DNA from: Billgrantia bachuensis
Lineage (GTDB): Bacteria; Pseudomonadota; Gammaproteobacteria; Pseudomonadales; Halomonadaceae
Direction of reading: 5' to 3'
DNA: 64,000 nt
NCBI RefSeq assembly: GCF_011742165.1
Contig: NZ_JAAQTO010000028.1
Location: 124,001-188,000, forward strand
In this document: one piece after another, positions 1 to 8,142 of the stretch
Layout: each line of letters starts with the position of its first letter
How positions within the stretch are numbered: position 1 is the first letter of the stretch
Program-made: the position numbers and the translations under genes
The notes under the pieces: model-generated
Databases searched by the model: none
Seen by the model: the letters and a program-made list of their open reading frames with translations, nothing else
Told to the model about the DNA's origin: nothing

Positions 1-1002
1 ATGCCGTTCATTGCCGGCACGATTCTGGCGTACCTGTGCGATCCCCTGGCTGATCGGCTCGAGCGCCTGGGGCTGTCGCGTATGCTGGCGGTATGCGCCG
101 TGTTTCTGGTCATGTCGATCGTGCTGGCGATTGCGCTGCTGATCCTGATACCGCTGCTCATGCAGCAAATCCGTCAGTTCAACCAGATGATACCGGGAAT
201 GTTTACCTGGGGGCAGACGGTGCTGGCCCCTCAACTACAGAGTTGGACAGGGCTCGACCTGACCGCCGATCTCGATGCCATACAGCAAACACTGGCACAG
301 AACTGGCAGAATGCAGGCGAGTATGCGGCCCAGTTCCTGGGCCAGGTAGGACGCTCGAGCATGGCCTTCATCACCTGGATCACCTACGTGGCGCTGATTC
401 CTGTCGTGACCTTCTACCTGCTGCTCGACTGGGATCGGATGATGGCCAACCTGCATGATATGCTGCCACGCCGCTGGGAGCCGGATGCAGTCCGTCTCAG
501 CCAGCGCTGCGACGAGGTGCTGGCGGCTTTCCTGCGCGGTCAACTGTTGGTCATGCTGTCGCTGGGAGCCATCTACGCCATCGGCTTGACACTCCTCGAC
601 GTGCGCTTCGGACTGTTGATCGGGATTGCGGCGGGGCTGGCCAGTATCGTGCCGTTCCTTGGATTTATCGTCGGGCTTAGCGTGGCATTGATCGTGGCGT
701 TCTTCCAGTTCGACGGCTGGCTGGCGCTGATCGGTGTCGTGGCAGTATTCGCCACCGGGCAGGTGCTGGAGAGCATATTGCTGCAGCCCAAGCTGTTGGG
801 AGATCGCATCGGGCTTCACCCGGTGGCGGTCATCTTCGCCGTACTGGCAGGTGGCAAGCTGTTCGGCTTCACCGGCGTGCTGCTGGCGCTGCCGGCCGCT
901 GCAGTGATCATGGTACTCTTGCGCGAGCTCAACGATCGCTACAGGCGAAGCACTCTCTACGACCTGGACAGGCGAGAGCATCGCAATGAGGATTCATCAT
1001 GA
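1..1002 (+). CDS. perM: AI-2E/PerM family membrane transporter, 5' end cut by the window
   Basis: Polytopic inner-membrane protein of the AI-2E exporter/PerM family (substrate unknown for PerM itself). Hydrophobic helices lie around residues 25-50, 120-142, 185-240 and 270-310. Aligned to my recollection of E. coli PerM, the first residues here correspond to about residue 45, so roughly 40 N-terminal residues including the first membrane segment lie before the window. The ATG at base 1 is therefore probably an internal methionine. The 3' end overlaps hda by four bases (ATGA), implying translational coupling. perM-hda adjacency is also found in Pseudomonas. Family is secure; substrate is not. 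Confidence 0.88.
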   Translation: MPFIAGTILAYLCDPLADRLERLGLSRMLAVCAVFLVMSIVLAIALLILIPLLMQQIRQFNQMIPGMFTWGQTVLAPQLQSWTGLDLTADLDAIQQTLAQNWQNAGEYAAQFLGQVGRSSMAFITWITYVALIPVVTFYLLLDWDRMMANLHDMLPRRWEPDAVRLSQRCDEVLAAFLRGQLLVMLSLGAIYAIGLTLLDVRFGLLIGIAAGLASIVPFLGFIVGLSVALIVAFFQFDGWLALIGVVAVFATGQVLESILLQPKLLGDRIGLHPVAVIFAVLAGGKLFGFTGVLLALPAAAVIMVLLRELNDRYRRSTLYDLDRREHRNEDSS

Positions 1003-1700
1003 GCCGAGCGCCTGCGCAACTGCCATTGGGTGTGGGGCTGCGCGACGATGCGACTTTCGATAGCTTCCTGCCGGCAGCCAACGCCAGCCTGGTGGAACAC
1101 CTCTCCCGTCAGCTCGATGCCGACGGTGAACCGTTCCTGTACGTGTGGGGAGCATCCGGCAGTGGCCGTAGTCACCTGCTGCAGGCAGCTTGCCACGCGG
1201 CTTCGGATCGCGACCTGCGCGCGCTCTACCTGCCGCTGGAGGACCTTGGTCATTTTCCTCCCTTGATGCTCGAGGATGCCGAGCGCCTCGACCTGGTGGC
1301 CATCGACGACGTGGACAGCGTCATCGGGCGGCGGCGCTGGGAAGAAGGACTCTTCCACGCCTTCAACCGTCTGCGCGACGCCGGCAAGCGGTTGGTGGTG
1401 TCCGGTGCCGTGGCGCCCCGCCAGCTACCGGTAGAACTTCCCGACCTGGCCTCACGCCTGACCTGGGGCGTGACTTTTCATCTGCAGCAGCTCGACGATG
1501 GCGAGCGGCTTCAGGCCCTGCAGCTTCGTGCCCGGGTACGTGGGATCCAGCTTCCCGACGAAGTGGCGCGCTACATTCTGCATCGCGGCCCACGGCGTCT
1601 CGACGAGCTGTTCGAGGCGCTGTCCGTTCTCGATCGCGCTTCGCTCTCCGCCCAGCGCAAACTGACTATTCCCTTCGTCAAGCAGGCGCTGGGCTGGTAA
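999..1700 (+). CDS. hda: DnaA regulatory inactivator Hda
   Basis: AAA+ DnaA-related protein that, together with the DNA-loaded beta clamp, stimulates hydrolysis of DnaA-bound ATP after initiation and so prevents re-initiation. The 233-residue length is normal for Hda. A clamp-binding motif QLPLGV sits at residues 7-12, a Walker A loop GASGSGRSHL at 51-60, and a Walker B-like LVAIDDVDS near 100. There is no DnaA-type DNA-binding domain IV, which separates it from DnaA. Its ATG overlaps the perM stop, so the two genes are probably co-transcribed. The next gene is convergent, only seven bases away. Confidence 0.93.
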   Translation: MSRAPAQLPLGVGLRDDATFDSFLPAANASLVEHLSRQLDADGEPFLYVWGASGSGRSHLLQAACHAASDRDLRALYLPLEDLGHFPPLMLEDAERLDLVAIDDVDSVIGRRRWEEGLFHAFNRLRDAGKRLVVSGAVAPRQLPVELPDLASRLTWGVTFHLQQLDDGERLQALQLRARVRGIQLPDEVARYILHRGPRRLDELFEALSVLDRASLSAQRKLTIPFVKQALGW

Positions 1701-1707
1701 CCCAGGG

Positions 1708-2256
1708 TCAACGACTCAGGTTGACCTCGAGTCGCTGGCCGTTACGCAGCGAAACTTGGCGCAGTACCACCTGGCGTTGGCCATTGGCGGGGTTGACCGC
1801 GCTGCCCGAGACGTAGAATTCCCCGGCTGGAAGGCCCTGCAGGGTAAAGTTGCCGTTGCCGTCGGTACGTGTGGTGTGGGTGTACTCGCGTGCCCGAGGG
1901 TCGGCAGGCTCGACCGCACGCCCAGCCAGCGCGTGCTCGGCGGCTTCGGCCGAGTAGGTGGTGACGGGGGCGACGGAAACGGTCTCGCCTGCACCCGGCC
2001 TGCCGTTCAGGCTGAGTCGGCCGGTAATGGCTGCGCTGCCGGTCTTCGGCAGTGTGGCATACTCTTCGACCGGGAAAGCCACTTGTCGAGCGATGCGCTC
2101 CGGTGCCGGTGGCTGCGCGTCGGGGCGTTCGCTATCGGGACGTTGCGGCTCGCCGATCTCGATGATTTCGATGCGCTCGCGAGGCGGGCCGGGCTCCATC
2201 ATCTGGCAGCCGGCAAGAATCAGGCCCAACAGGGCTATGGATATCCATGCTTTCAT
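1708..2256 (-). CDS. Predicted lipoprotein with carboxypeptidase regulatory-like (beta-sandwich) domain
   Basis: 182-residue secreted protein. The N-terminus is a short basic start, a hydrophobic stretch and a lipobox LAGC with the lipidated Cys at 17, followed by M-M rather than D at +2, which favours outer-membrane retention. A proline- and arginine-rich linker covers about residues 20-65. The C-terminal half (about 75-180) resembles a carboxypeptidase regulatory-like Ig fold: GRLSLNGRPGAGETV, then DGNGNFTLQGLPAGEFYVSG, a typical DG-G-F-L-GLP-G-Y-V pattern. Such domains are structural or carbohydrate/peptide associated; no enzymatic motif is visible. Function is unknown. It converges on hda. 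Confidence 0.75.
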   Translation of the reverse strand: MKAWISIALLGLILAGCQMMEPGPPRERIEIIEIGEPQRPDSERPDAQPPAPERIARQVAFPVEEYATLPKTGSAAITGRLSLNGRPGAGETVSVAPVTTYSAEAAEHALAGRAVEPADPRAREYTHTTRTDGNGNFTLQGLPAGEFYVSGSAVNPANGQRQVVLRQVSLRNGQRLEVNLSR

Positions 2257-2326
2257 TCGGTTGCGTCCTCACTGCCATGCCCGTACGCATCGAGCATAAA
2301 CGATGGGGGCAGGGGGATGACAGGCC

Positions 2327-2365
2327 AAAAAGGAAAGGCCCACCGAGCCATGCTCGGTGGGCCTT
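2327..2365 (-). terminator. Rho-independent terminator of the phasin gene
   Basis: Perfect 14-bp stem: bases 2335-2348 pair with 2352-2365 around a three-base loop. Reading on the minus strand it is followed by a T-rich run (complement of 2327-2334). It lies about 25 bases past the phasin stop codon. Confidence 0.85.
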
Positions 2366-2390
2366 CCCGGATGCGGGGCGTACTGCTGCG

Positions 2391-2759
2391 TCAGGCTTTG
2401 GCCGTTTGGCTTGAAGTGGCCTGCTGCGCCTGCTTAAGGCTGCTCTCCGCGAGCTTCTGGCTCTGCTGGAAGAAGTCCTGGTTCAGGGAGACGATCTTCT
2501 CGGCATCGCCCTTGAAGCGCTCGGTCATGTCCTTGGCGAATTGCTGCTGCCCTTCGACGTAGCTGCGCAGGCCATCGGCGTCGCGCACTTCGAGCAGCTC
2601 GCGGGCCTGGGCCAGACCGGTGTCGGCACACGCCTTGGCGGTATCCAACTGGGTGGCGAGAAGCTTCTCGGTATATTCGATGCTCAGGGCGGCATAGGCA
2701 CGGGCCGGGCCGAGAAGCATGGCTTCGAACGGCTTGGTGTCGAAGCTGAATGTCTTCAT
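2391..2759 (-). CDS. Phasin family protein (PHA granule-associated)
   Basis: Small amphipathic helical protein of the phasin_2 type, which coats polyhydroxyalkanoate granules. The 122-residue protein starts MKTFSFDTKPFEAM, followed by helices typical of phasins, such as LATQLDTAKACADTGLAQ and VSLNQDFFQQSQKLAE. The open frame extends 44 codons further upstream, but AGGA with GGAGG just ahead of the tandem ATG-ATG at 2762/2759 marks the start; I chose the second ATG. The gene is monocistronic with its own strong terminator. It suggests the host makes PHA, although no PHA synthase is in the window. Confidence 0.82.
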   Translation of the reverse strand: MKTFSFDTKPFEAMLLGPARAYAALSIEYTEKLLATQLDTAKACADTGLAQARELLEVRDADGLRSYVEGQQQFAKDMTERFKGDAEKIVSLNQDFFQQSQKLAESSLKQAQQATSSQTAKA

Positions 2760-2883
2760 CATTTCCTGTGAACCTCCAGGTTCGCGATAGATAACGAACG
2801 GGAATCCGTTCTGCTGCATTGCAACATAGCAGAGTTGTTTTTGCGCTGCAATAATAGTTTCGGTAAGCCTCTGTCGCTTTCTG

Positions 2884-3885
2884 TCAGGCAGCATATTCGA
2901 TGCGATTGCGACCGTTACGCTTGGCCTGCAGCAAGAGATTGTCGGCGCGATGAATCAGATCGACGACGAAGTGGTCGGTAGGTTCCAGGCTGGCGATTCC
3001 GATGCTGATCGTAAGGGAAGACGCCTGGGTGAGTGTTCGCCGCAAGCGTTCGGCGATCTCCCGTGCCCCGTCAGCCGTGGTTTGCGGCATCAGAATGATG
3101 AACTCGTCGCCGCCATAGCGGCCTACCAGGTCGCACTCCCGGACCGTGGCCAGTATCGTACGGGCAACGCGACGCAGGGCTTCGTCGCCAGAGAGGTGGC
3201 CCTCGGTGTCGTTGATCTCCTTGAAATGATCGATATCGAGCATCATCAGGCATAGCGACTGTTCGTAGCGAGAGGCGCGGCGAAGTTCCTGTTCGGCCAA
3301 TTCCAGCAAGTAGCGGCGGTTGTAGATGTCGGTCAAGGAGTCATGAGTTGCCAGGTGAGTCAAATGCTCATTGGCGGCGACGAGCTCTGCCGTGCGCTCA
3401 TGCACCCGTCGTTCGAATTCCTTGCTATCGGGGTTAGCCCCAACAGGTTGTTCAGGCAACTGCGACATGTCACGGGACACGCCGAACAAATGGCTAATGT
3501 AACCCTCCTGGTCGGTGATCGGCACCAGCAATGTCTGCCAGTGGCCTTGTTGATAGATCCCGTTGCGGTCGATGTACCCCCCTTCCTCTTCATAGCGAAT
3601 GGGGCTGCCGCACTCGACGCAGCGGCTCAGGTTGGCGATAACTCCATGGCACAACGGAGGCGGGAGCAGTTGTTCGATGCGTTTTCCGATGGCGACGGTG
3701 TCATTGCCGAGCATGGCTTGACGGGTCGGATTCATGGCTTCGATCACGAAGTCGGTAGGCCCCTCGACGCGAACGATGAACATGTGCTCGGGGCAATATT
3801 CCCAGAGGCTGCGCACCAATAGCATGCCAGCGTTGGCATTGAGCCGGCTGAGAATGTCAGACGTCATCCAGGGTGTCTGGTGCAT
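2884..3885 (-). CDS. PAS-GGDEF diguanylate cyclase
   Basis: Predicted to make cyclic di-GMP from two GTP. Residues about 25-140 form a PAS-like sensor (FVIEAMNPTRQAMLG, then a PAC-like LLVPITDQEGYISHLFGVSRDM). A short coiled segment around 155-175 leads into the catalytic domain (about 178-330). The active-site GGDEF is intact at 258-262, and an RxxD inhibitory site (R249 to D252) sits five residues ahead, so product inhibition is expected. No EAL domain or membrane segment is seen, so it is probably cytosolic. The PAS part contains three cysteines (C79, C89, C92), which might bind a ligand; that is only a guess. It stands alone, upstream of the phasin gene on the same strand. Confidence 0.9.
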   Translation of the reverse strand: MHQTPWMTSDILSRLNANAGMLLVRSLWEYCPEHMFIVRVEGPTDFVIEAMNPTRQAMLGNDTVAIGKRIEQLLPPPLCHGVIANLSRCVECGSPIRYEEEGGYIDRNGIYQQGHWQTLLVPITDQEGYISHLFGVSRDMSQLPEQPVGANPDSKEFERRVHERTAELVAANEHLTHLATHDSLTDIYNRRYLLELAEQELRRASRYEQSLCLMMLDIDHFKEINDTEGHLSGDEALRRVARTILATVRECDLVGRYGGDEFIILMPQTTADGAREIAERLRRTLTQASSLTISIGIASLEPTDHFVVDLIHRADNLLLQAKRNGRNRIEYAA

Positions 3886-3986
3886 GGCTAGGTTCCCTTT
3901 TAGTGGCGTTCCTCTTTGTCCCAGAGGTAACGCTGAGCCTGCGGCACTGCAGCATTAACACTAGGTTGCGGCTATTTTTCGTGCAG

Positions 3987-4002
3987 CATGATTTTCGTCA
4001 TG
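3987..4002. promoter_or_regulatory. Small inverted repeat upstream of the FNR-like gene
   Basis: CATGA (3987-3991) and TCATG (3998-4002) are perfect 5-bp arms around a 6-base spacer, about 115 bases before the FNR-like start. It could be an operator for this gene or for the divergent diguanylate cyclase gene. No regulator is identified, and short repeats of this size can arise by chance. Confidence 0.3.
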
Positions 4003-4117
4003 ACATCGGTGGGTGGGGTTTTAGCTCGCCTAGGTCGAAGCATGATGGAACTCAAACTGCAGGGGAGCGACGCACTCCTATACTTGTCTATACGTCCATG
4101 GAGAGGAGAGCCGCACT

Positions 4118-4867
4118 ATGCCGAGCCATGGCAGGGACGAACATGGCGTGACGAAGGCCGCCGGATGCCTCTCGTGCTATCTGAAGGCCCTGTGCGTTCC
4201 ACAAGGGTTGTCGCCCGACGAGACAGCGCTACTGGATGAACTCGTCTTCCCTCCCATCCGCTTGGAAAAGCGCGAAGTGCTCTGTATTCAAGACGCGTCG
4301 TTCGATAGTCTCTATGCCGTGCGCACCGGCTGTCTCAAGCAGGAGACGGCTGTCGAAGGAGCCGAGAATCTCCTCACCGCACTCTGGCTTCCCGGGGATA
4401 TCATCGGCTGCGATGCCATCGGCCTAGGGCGTTATCCCGGTACCGTGAGTGCGCTCGAAACCGCAACGCTGTGCAAGCTCCCTTTCGATCAGTTCGAGGC
4501 ACTGACACAGAGGATGCCCAGGCTACGCCGGCAACTGCAGCGCAGTATCAGCCGAGCCATGCATGAAGAGCGGTTGAGCCTGCATCAGTTGCTGTGTCGC
4601 ACGGCCGAGGCGCGCCTGGCATATTTTCTGCTGGCCGTATCGGCTTGCTTTCATCGCCGCGGGTATTCGTCTTCACACTTTCGCTTACCCATGTCGCGCA
4701 ACGATATTGGCAGTTACCTGGGGCTCACCCAAGAAACCGTCGGCAGAACGCTTGCGGCCTACCAGACCCGACGACTGCTTCGCGTGCACGGGCGCGAGTA
4801 CCACCTCCTCGACATCGCTCGACTCCAACGGTTGGCTTCTTCTACCGGCAGACAGAAGAAGCCCTAG
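4118..4867 (+). CDS. FNR/Anr-type oxygen-sensing transcriptional regulator
   Basis: CRP/FNR-family DNA-binding protein, 249 residues. All four ligands of the oxygen-labile [4Fe-4S] cluster are visible: C17, C20 and C26 (C-x2-C-x5-C) plus C119 in SALETATLCKLPF, matching E. coli FNR C20, C23, C29 and C122 at a constant offset of three. The cyclic-nucleotide-like barrel spans about 35-150 and the winged helix about 165-235. The recognition helix reads TQETVGR: E206 and R210 match FNR E209 and R213, but the FNR Ser212 position is Gly209, as in CRP. An AGGAGAG box seven bases upstream supports the start. It is probably a global anaerobic regulator, possibly with altered site preference. It lies beside two FNR-like sites. 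Confidence 0.88.
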   Translation: MPSHGRDEHGVTKAAGCLSCYLKALCVPQGLSPDETALLDELVFPPIRLEKREVLCIQDASFDSLYAVRTGCLKQETAVEGAENLLTALWLPGDIIGCDAIGLGRYPGTVSALETATLCKLPFDQFEALTQRMPRLRRQLQRSISRAMHEERLSLHQLLCRTAEARLAYFLLAVSACFHRRGYSSSHFRLPMSRNDIGSYLGLTQETVGRTLAAYQTRRLLRVHGREYHLLDIARLQRLASSTGRQKKP

Positions 4868-4883
4868 GAAGTAGCCTGGTTCA

Positions 4884-5375
4884 TCAGGCTCGCTGATTCA
4901 TCACGGCGACTCGACGCTGCTCCCAGAATTCAAGCAGGACCCTGCACTCACCTTCCTTCTCCTTGACGAAGTTCACTAGTGGCTGATGCAATTTCGGGGT
5001 GGCATTGGTATTCAACAGCCAATCAAAGAAATTCTTCGACTCTACCGCGGCGCGAACGGCCTGTTCGATGACCTGGTCTCCCATGAAGTCGTCGACGACG
5101 AAGAAATGCCGCTGGTCCCAGGCAAAGCTCGGTGCACATACCGGCATCTCCCTGATACAGGCTTCGAGTTCCAAGCCCCTGGCTGCTTGGCGAAGCATGT
5201 CGAGGCGCTTTTCGCATTGCAGGCCCAGGGTGGCCATCAGGCGACTGGTCTGGGGTGCTTGCGGCAGAAAGCTGAGCGTCAAGCGGCGATAGCGTTGAAG
5301 CTCGGCTGTTTCGTGCGCGTTGGCGAGGGTGAGTTGCTCGTATGGCAGCAGAAGCAGGGATTGAGTCTTGTCCAT
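4884..5375 (-). CDS. Conserved-looking hypothetical helical protein
   Basis: 163-residue, mostly helical soluble protein that I do not recognise. Four predicted helices lie roughly at 10-35, 42-72, 96-118 and 132-158, with acidic residues inside them (AHETAELQRYRR, LQCEKRLDMLR, EQAVRAAVESKNFF, VKEKEGECRVLLEF). This is loosely like a ferritin/rubrerythrin-type bundle, but no convincing ExxH metal motif is present, so no function is assigned. It is convergent with the FNR-like gene (17-base gap) and divergent from fumC, sharing an upstream region that holds two FNR-like boxes. That suggests oxygen-dependent expression. Confidence 0.6.
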   Translation of the reverse strand: MDKTQSLLLLPYEQLTLANAHETAELQRYRRLTLSFLPQAPQTSRLMATLGLQCEKRLDMLRQAARGLELEACIREMPVCAPSFAWDQRHFFVVDDFMGDQVIEQAVRAAVESKNFFDWLLNTNATPKLHQPLVNFVKEKEGECRVLLEFWEQRRVAVMNQRA

Positions 5376-5479
5376 GAATTGTTACGTCCGCTTTGTTCTA
5401 CTCGGGTTGGTTCGATATCGGTTTTGCCTTGGAGTGGGTAGGCAAAGCGATCTTAGGGAAGGGGGCTTCTGCGCTGCAA

Positions 5480-5491
5480 TGACAGTTATCA
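5480..5491. promoter_or_regulatory. FNR-like operator, copy 1 of a mirror-image pair
   Basis: TGACAGTTATCA is the exact reverse complement of copy 2 (5529-5540). Each is itself an imperfect palindrome of the form TGAYAR-YTRTCA. In the wider context (ATGAC-N4-ATCAT) it matches 7 of 10 positions of the FNR consensus TTGAT-N4-ATCAA. It lies about 105 bases before the unknown minus-strand gene. Confidence 0.5.
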
Positions 5492-5527
5492 TGTTCCACT
5501 TCGATAAGATCGACACGATGACGAAGG

Positions 5528-5541
5528 TTGATAACTGTCAA
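5528..5541. promoter_or_regulatory. FNR-like operator, copy 2, upstream of fumC
   Basis: TTGATAACTGTCAA matches the FNR/Anr consensus TTGAT-N4-ATCAA at 9 of 10 defined positions. Its centre is about 79 bases before the fumC start codon. With copy 1 it forms a mirrored pair whose centres are 49 bases apart. An FNR-type regulator gene is encoded less than 1 kb away. Confidence 0.55.
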
Positions 5542-5613
5542 GACCTGCCCGGCCTTGCATGAGGCAAGGCTTGGCACCATGGTGAAGGAAGGATCGACAA
5601 GCGAGGGAATGAC

Positions 5614-6993
5614 ATGAGCGAACATCGTATCGAGCGCGACAGCATGGGCGAGCTTCGAGTACCGGCTTCGGCGCTCTATGGTGCCCAGACTCAGCGCGCC
5701 GTGGAAAACTTCCCCGTCTCGGGCCAGCCGTTGCCGGTAGCGTTCATCCATGCCATCGCCCGCATCAAGCTGGCCGCGGCCAAGGTCAACCGGGATCTCG
5801 GCCTGCTGGATGGTGAGCGGGCCGAGGCCATCATCGCGGCCGCCCAGGCGATCGTCGACGGCAAGCATGACGACCAGTTCCCGGTGGATGTGTTCCAGAC
5901 CGGCTCGGGTACCTCGAGTAACATGAACGTCAACGAGGTCATCGCTCATCTCGCCAGCCATGATGAGCTGCTGGTTGGCCCCAATGACCATGTCAACATG
6001 GGGCAATCGAGCAACGACGTCATCCCCACCGCCATCCACCTTTCCGCCGCGCTGGAGGTGACCTCCCGGCTGCGTCCCGCTCTGGTGCAACTGCGTACGA
6101 CTATCGACGAGCGCGCTCTGGAGCTGGACAGGGTAGTCAAGACCGGGCGCACCCACTTGATGGACGCCATGCCGCTACGGCTGGGCCAGGAACTGGGTGG
6201 CTGGTCGAGCCAGGTTGGCCAGGCGATCGAACGCATCGACAGCGCCATGCTACGCATCGCACGGCTGGCTCAGGGCGGTACGGCGGTGGGGACCGGTATC
6301 AATGCTCACCCTGAGTTCGCCGAACGCATGGCACGCGAGCTCAGTGAACAGACCGGCCTCTCACTTAGCCCCAACGACAGTTTCTTCGCCAGCTTGGGCT
6401 CCCAGGATGCCGCCGTGGAGCTGTCCGGACAGCTCAAGGGCCTGGCATGCGTAATCATGAAGATAGCCAACGATTTGCGCTGGATGAATTCGGGGCCCTT
6501 GGCCGGGCTGGGCGAGATCGAGCTGGAGGCGCTTCAGCCCGGCAGCTCGATCATGCCGGGAAAGGTCAATCCGGTAATACCCGAGTCTGCCGCCCAGGCC
6601 GCCGCCCAGGTGATCGGACTCGACGCGGCAGTTACGGTGGCGGGGCAGAGCGGAAACTTCCAGCTCAATGTGATGCTGCCCTTGATTGCCAATAACCTGC
6701 TGACATCGATCGGGCTGATGGCGAATACGGCGCGGCTACTCGGGGAGCGTGCCATTGCGACCTTCCGCGTGCGCGAGGATAGCCTTGCCGAGCCGCTGGC
6801 GCGCAACCCCATTCTGGTGACGGCGCTGAACGGCGTGATCGGCTACAACGCTGCCGCGGCCATTGCCAAACAGGCCTACCAGGCCGGACGACCGATCATC
6901 GAAGTGGCCGAGGAGCAGACCGATCTGAGTCGTGCGGAGCTCGAGCGACTGCTCGATCCGGAGCAACTGACCTACGGCGGAATTCCGGAGTGA
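5614..6993 (+). CDS. fumC: Class II fumarate hydratase
   Basis: Iron-independent, oxygen-stable fumarase that interconverts fumarate and L-malate in the TCA cycle as a homotetramer. At 459 residues it has the usual FumC length. Visible signatures are GSGTSSNMNVNEVI near residue 98, the substrate loop THLMDAMPLRLGQE near 187, and the superfamily signature GSSIMPGKVNPVIPE near 317-331. The ATG is preceded by a purine-rich stretch (gagggaatgac). Two FNR-like sites lie 70-135 bases upstream. Its stop codon is part of a palindrome shared with the convergent gene. Confidence 0.97.
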   Translation: MSEHRIERDSMGELRVPASALYGAQTQRAVENFPVSGQPLPVAFIHAIARIKLAAAKVNRDLGLLDGERAEAIIAAAQAIVDGKHDDQFPVDVFQTGSGTSSNMNVNEVIAHLASHDELLVGPNDHVNMGQSSNDVIPTAIHLSAALEVTSRLRPALVQLRTTIDERALELDRVVKTGRTHLMDAMPLRLGQELGGWSSQVGQAIERIDSAMLRIARLAQGGTAVGTGINAHPEFAERMARELSEQTGLSLSPNDSFFASLGSQDAAVELSGQLKGLACVIMKIANDLRWMNSGPLAGLGEIELEALQPGSSIMPGKVNPVIPESAAQAAAQVIGLDAAVTVAGQSGNFQLNVMLPLIANNLLTSIGLMANTARLLGERAIATFRVREDSLAEPLARNPILVTALNGVIGYNAAAAIAKQAYQAGRPIIEVAEEQTDLSRAELERLLDPEQLTYGGIPE

Positions 6994-7004
6994 AGGCGCC
7001 TTCA
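6991..7004. repeat. 14-base perfect palindrome containing both convergent stop codons
   Basis: TGAAGGCGCCTTCA is self-complementary. Its first three bases are the fumC stop, and its last three, read on the other strand, are the stop of the EEP-family gene. It may form a short hairpin helping both transcripts to end, but neither side has a strong T-run. Confidence 0.6.
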
Positions 7005-8072
7005 TGGCTCCTGCTCACGGCTTCGAGCTTCGCGAATCGTCTGCCGCGCCCACGCCCGTTCGCCATCATCGGCTTCGGGATTGTCGTGTTCGTCGCTGCG
7101 TGAAGGTCGAAAGCAGAGCGTAGCCAGGATCGGAAAGTGGTCCGAGCCGAAGCCCGGCAGCCGCTCCAGCCTCTTCAAGGTGAAGTGCTCGCTGGTGAAG
7201 ATGTGGTCCAGCGGCCAGCGCAGCAGCGGGTAGCGGGCGTGGAAGGTGCTGAACCTTCCTCGCCCCTGACGGGGGTCGAGCATGCCGCTGATACGACAGA
7301 ACAGGCGGGTGGTGCGCGACCAGGCGACGTCGTTGAGGTCTCCGGCGACGACGGTGGGGGCTGGGTGGCGATGGATCTCCTTGCCGACCAGCAGCAGTTC
7401 GGCATCGCGCCACAGGGACTCTTCGCTCTCGTTGGGTGCGGGAGGTCGAGGATGCAGAGCGTGCAGCGTCAGACTGTCTCCGCTCTCCAGCTTCACATCG
7501 GTATGGATCGAGGGGATGTCGTCCTGGATCAGCCGTTCGACGCGGGTATTGGCCAACGGCAATCGCGAGTAGAGGTGCATTCCGTAGAGGTTGTCCAACG
7601 GGATCTTGACGCTGTTGGGCCAGTTCCCCTCGAGCGCCTGATCGAGACGCTCCTGCCACCAGGCGTCCGATTCCAGAGTCAAGACGACATCGGGGTCGTG
7701 CTGTCGGATGATTTCGATGAGCCGGCTGGCCTGGCGGTTGGGTGTCAGCACGTTGGCGATCAACAGCGTGATGCAGCGTTCCTGCTGACCCGGTTCGGCG
7801 CTGTGTACCTGGACTGGCCACAAGCGAGTCCAGGGCAGGATGAAGCGAGCCTGCAGGACCACGACGAGAAGGCTCGTGCCGAGCAGCACCCAACGCCAGG
7901 GCGACTCGAGTGGAAGCGAAAGCAGGGCGGTCAGTAGGGCGGCAAAGGCTAGCTGCAGGCGTGGAAATTCACAGGCCCGTATCCACCACCAGCGAACCGG
8001 CAGCTTGGCTAGCAGAGTGGCAGCGATCAGCAGCGCCACCACGGCGCCGAGTACGAGCGAATAGAGGGCCAT
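7002..8072 (-). CDS. Endonuclease/exonuclease/phosphatase (EEP) family protein with membrane anchor
   Basis: 356 residues. The N-terminal 85 residues carry two or three hydrophobic segments (LVLGAVVALLIAATLLA; LAFAALLTALLSLPL; WVLLGTSLLVVVL). The rest is an EEP-fold phosphodiesterase: LLIANVLTPNRQ (metal-binding Asn), VVLTLESDAWW (Glu), GMHLYSRLP, LHALHPRPP, VVAGDLNDVAWSRTT (GDLND motif) and the terminal GSDHFPILATL (catalytic Asp-His). All key catalytic motifs are present. The topology resembles YafD-like membrane EEP proteins, whose physiological substrates are unclear. An orphan gene, convergent with fumC. Confidence 0.85.
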   Translation of the reverse strand: MALYSLVLGAVVALLIAATLLAKLPVRWWWIRACEFPRLQLAFAALLTALLSLPLESPWRWVLLGTSLLVVVLQARFILPWTRLWPVQVHSAEPGQQERCITLLIANVLTPNRQASRLIEIIRQHDPDVVLTLESDAWWQERLDQALEGNWPNSVKIPLDNLYGMHLYSRLPLANTRVERLIQDDIPSIHTDVKLESGDSLTLHALHPRPPAPNESEESLWRDAELLLVGKEIHRHPAPTVVAGDLNDVAWSRTTRLFCRISGMLDPRQGRGRFSTFHARYPLLRWPLDHIFTSEHFTLKRLERLPGFGSDHFPILATLCFRPSRSDEHDNPEADDGERAWARQTIREARSREQEP

Positions 8073-8142
8073 GCAGGTGTCTCTGGTTTGAACTGGCCGG
8101 TATTGGCTGAATCCCCCTCCCAGAGCTTAAGTGATCGAAGCC

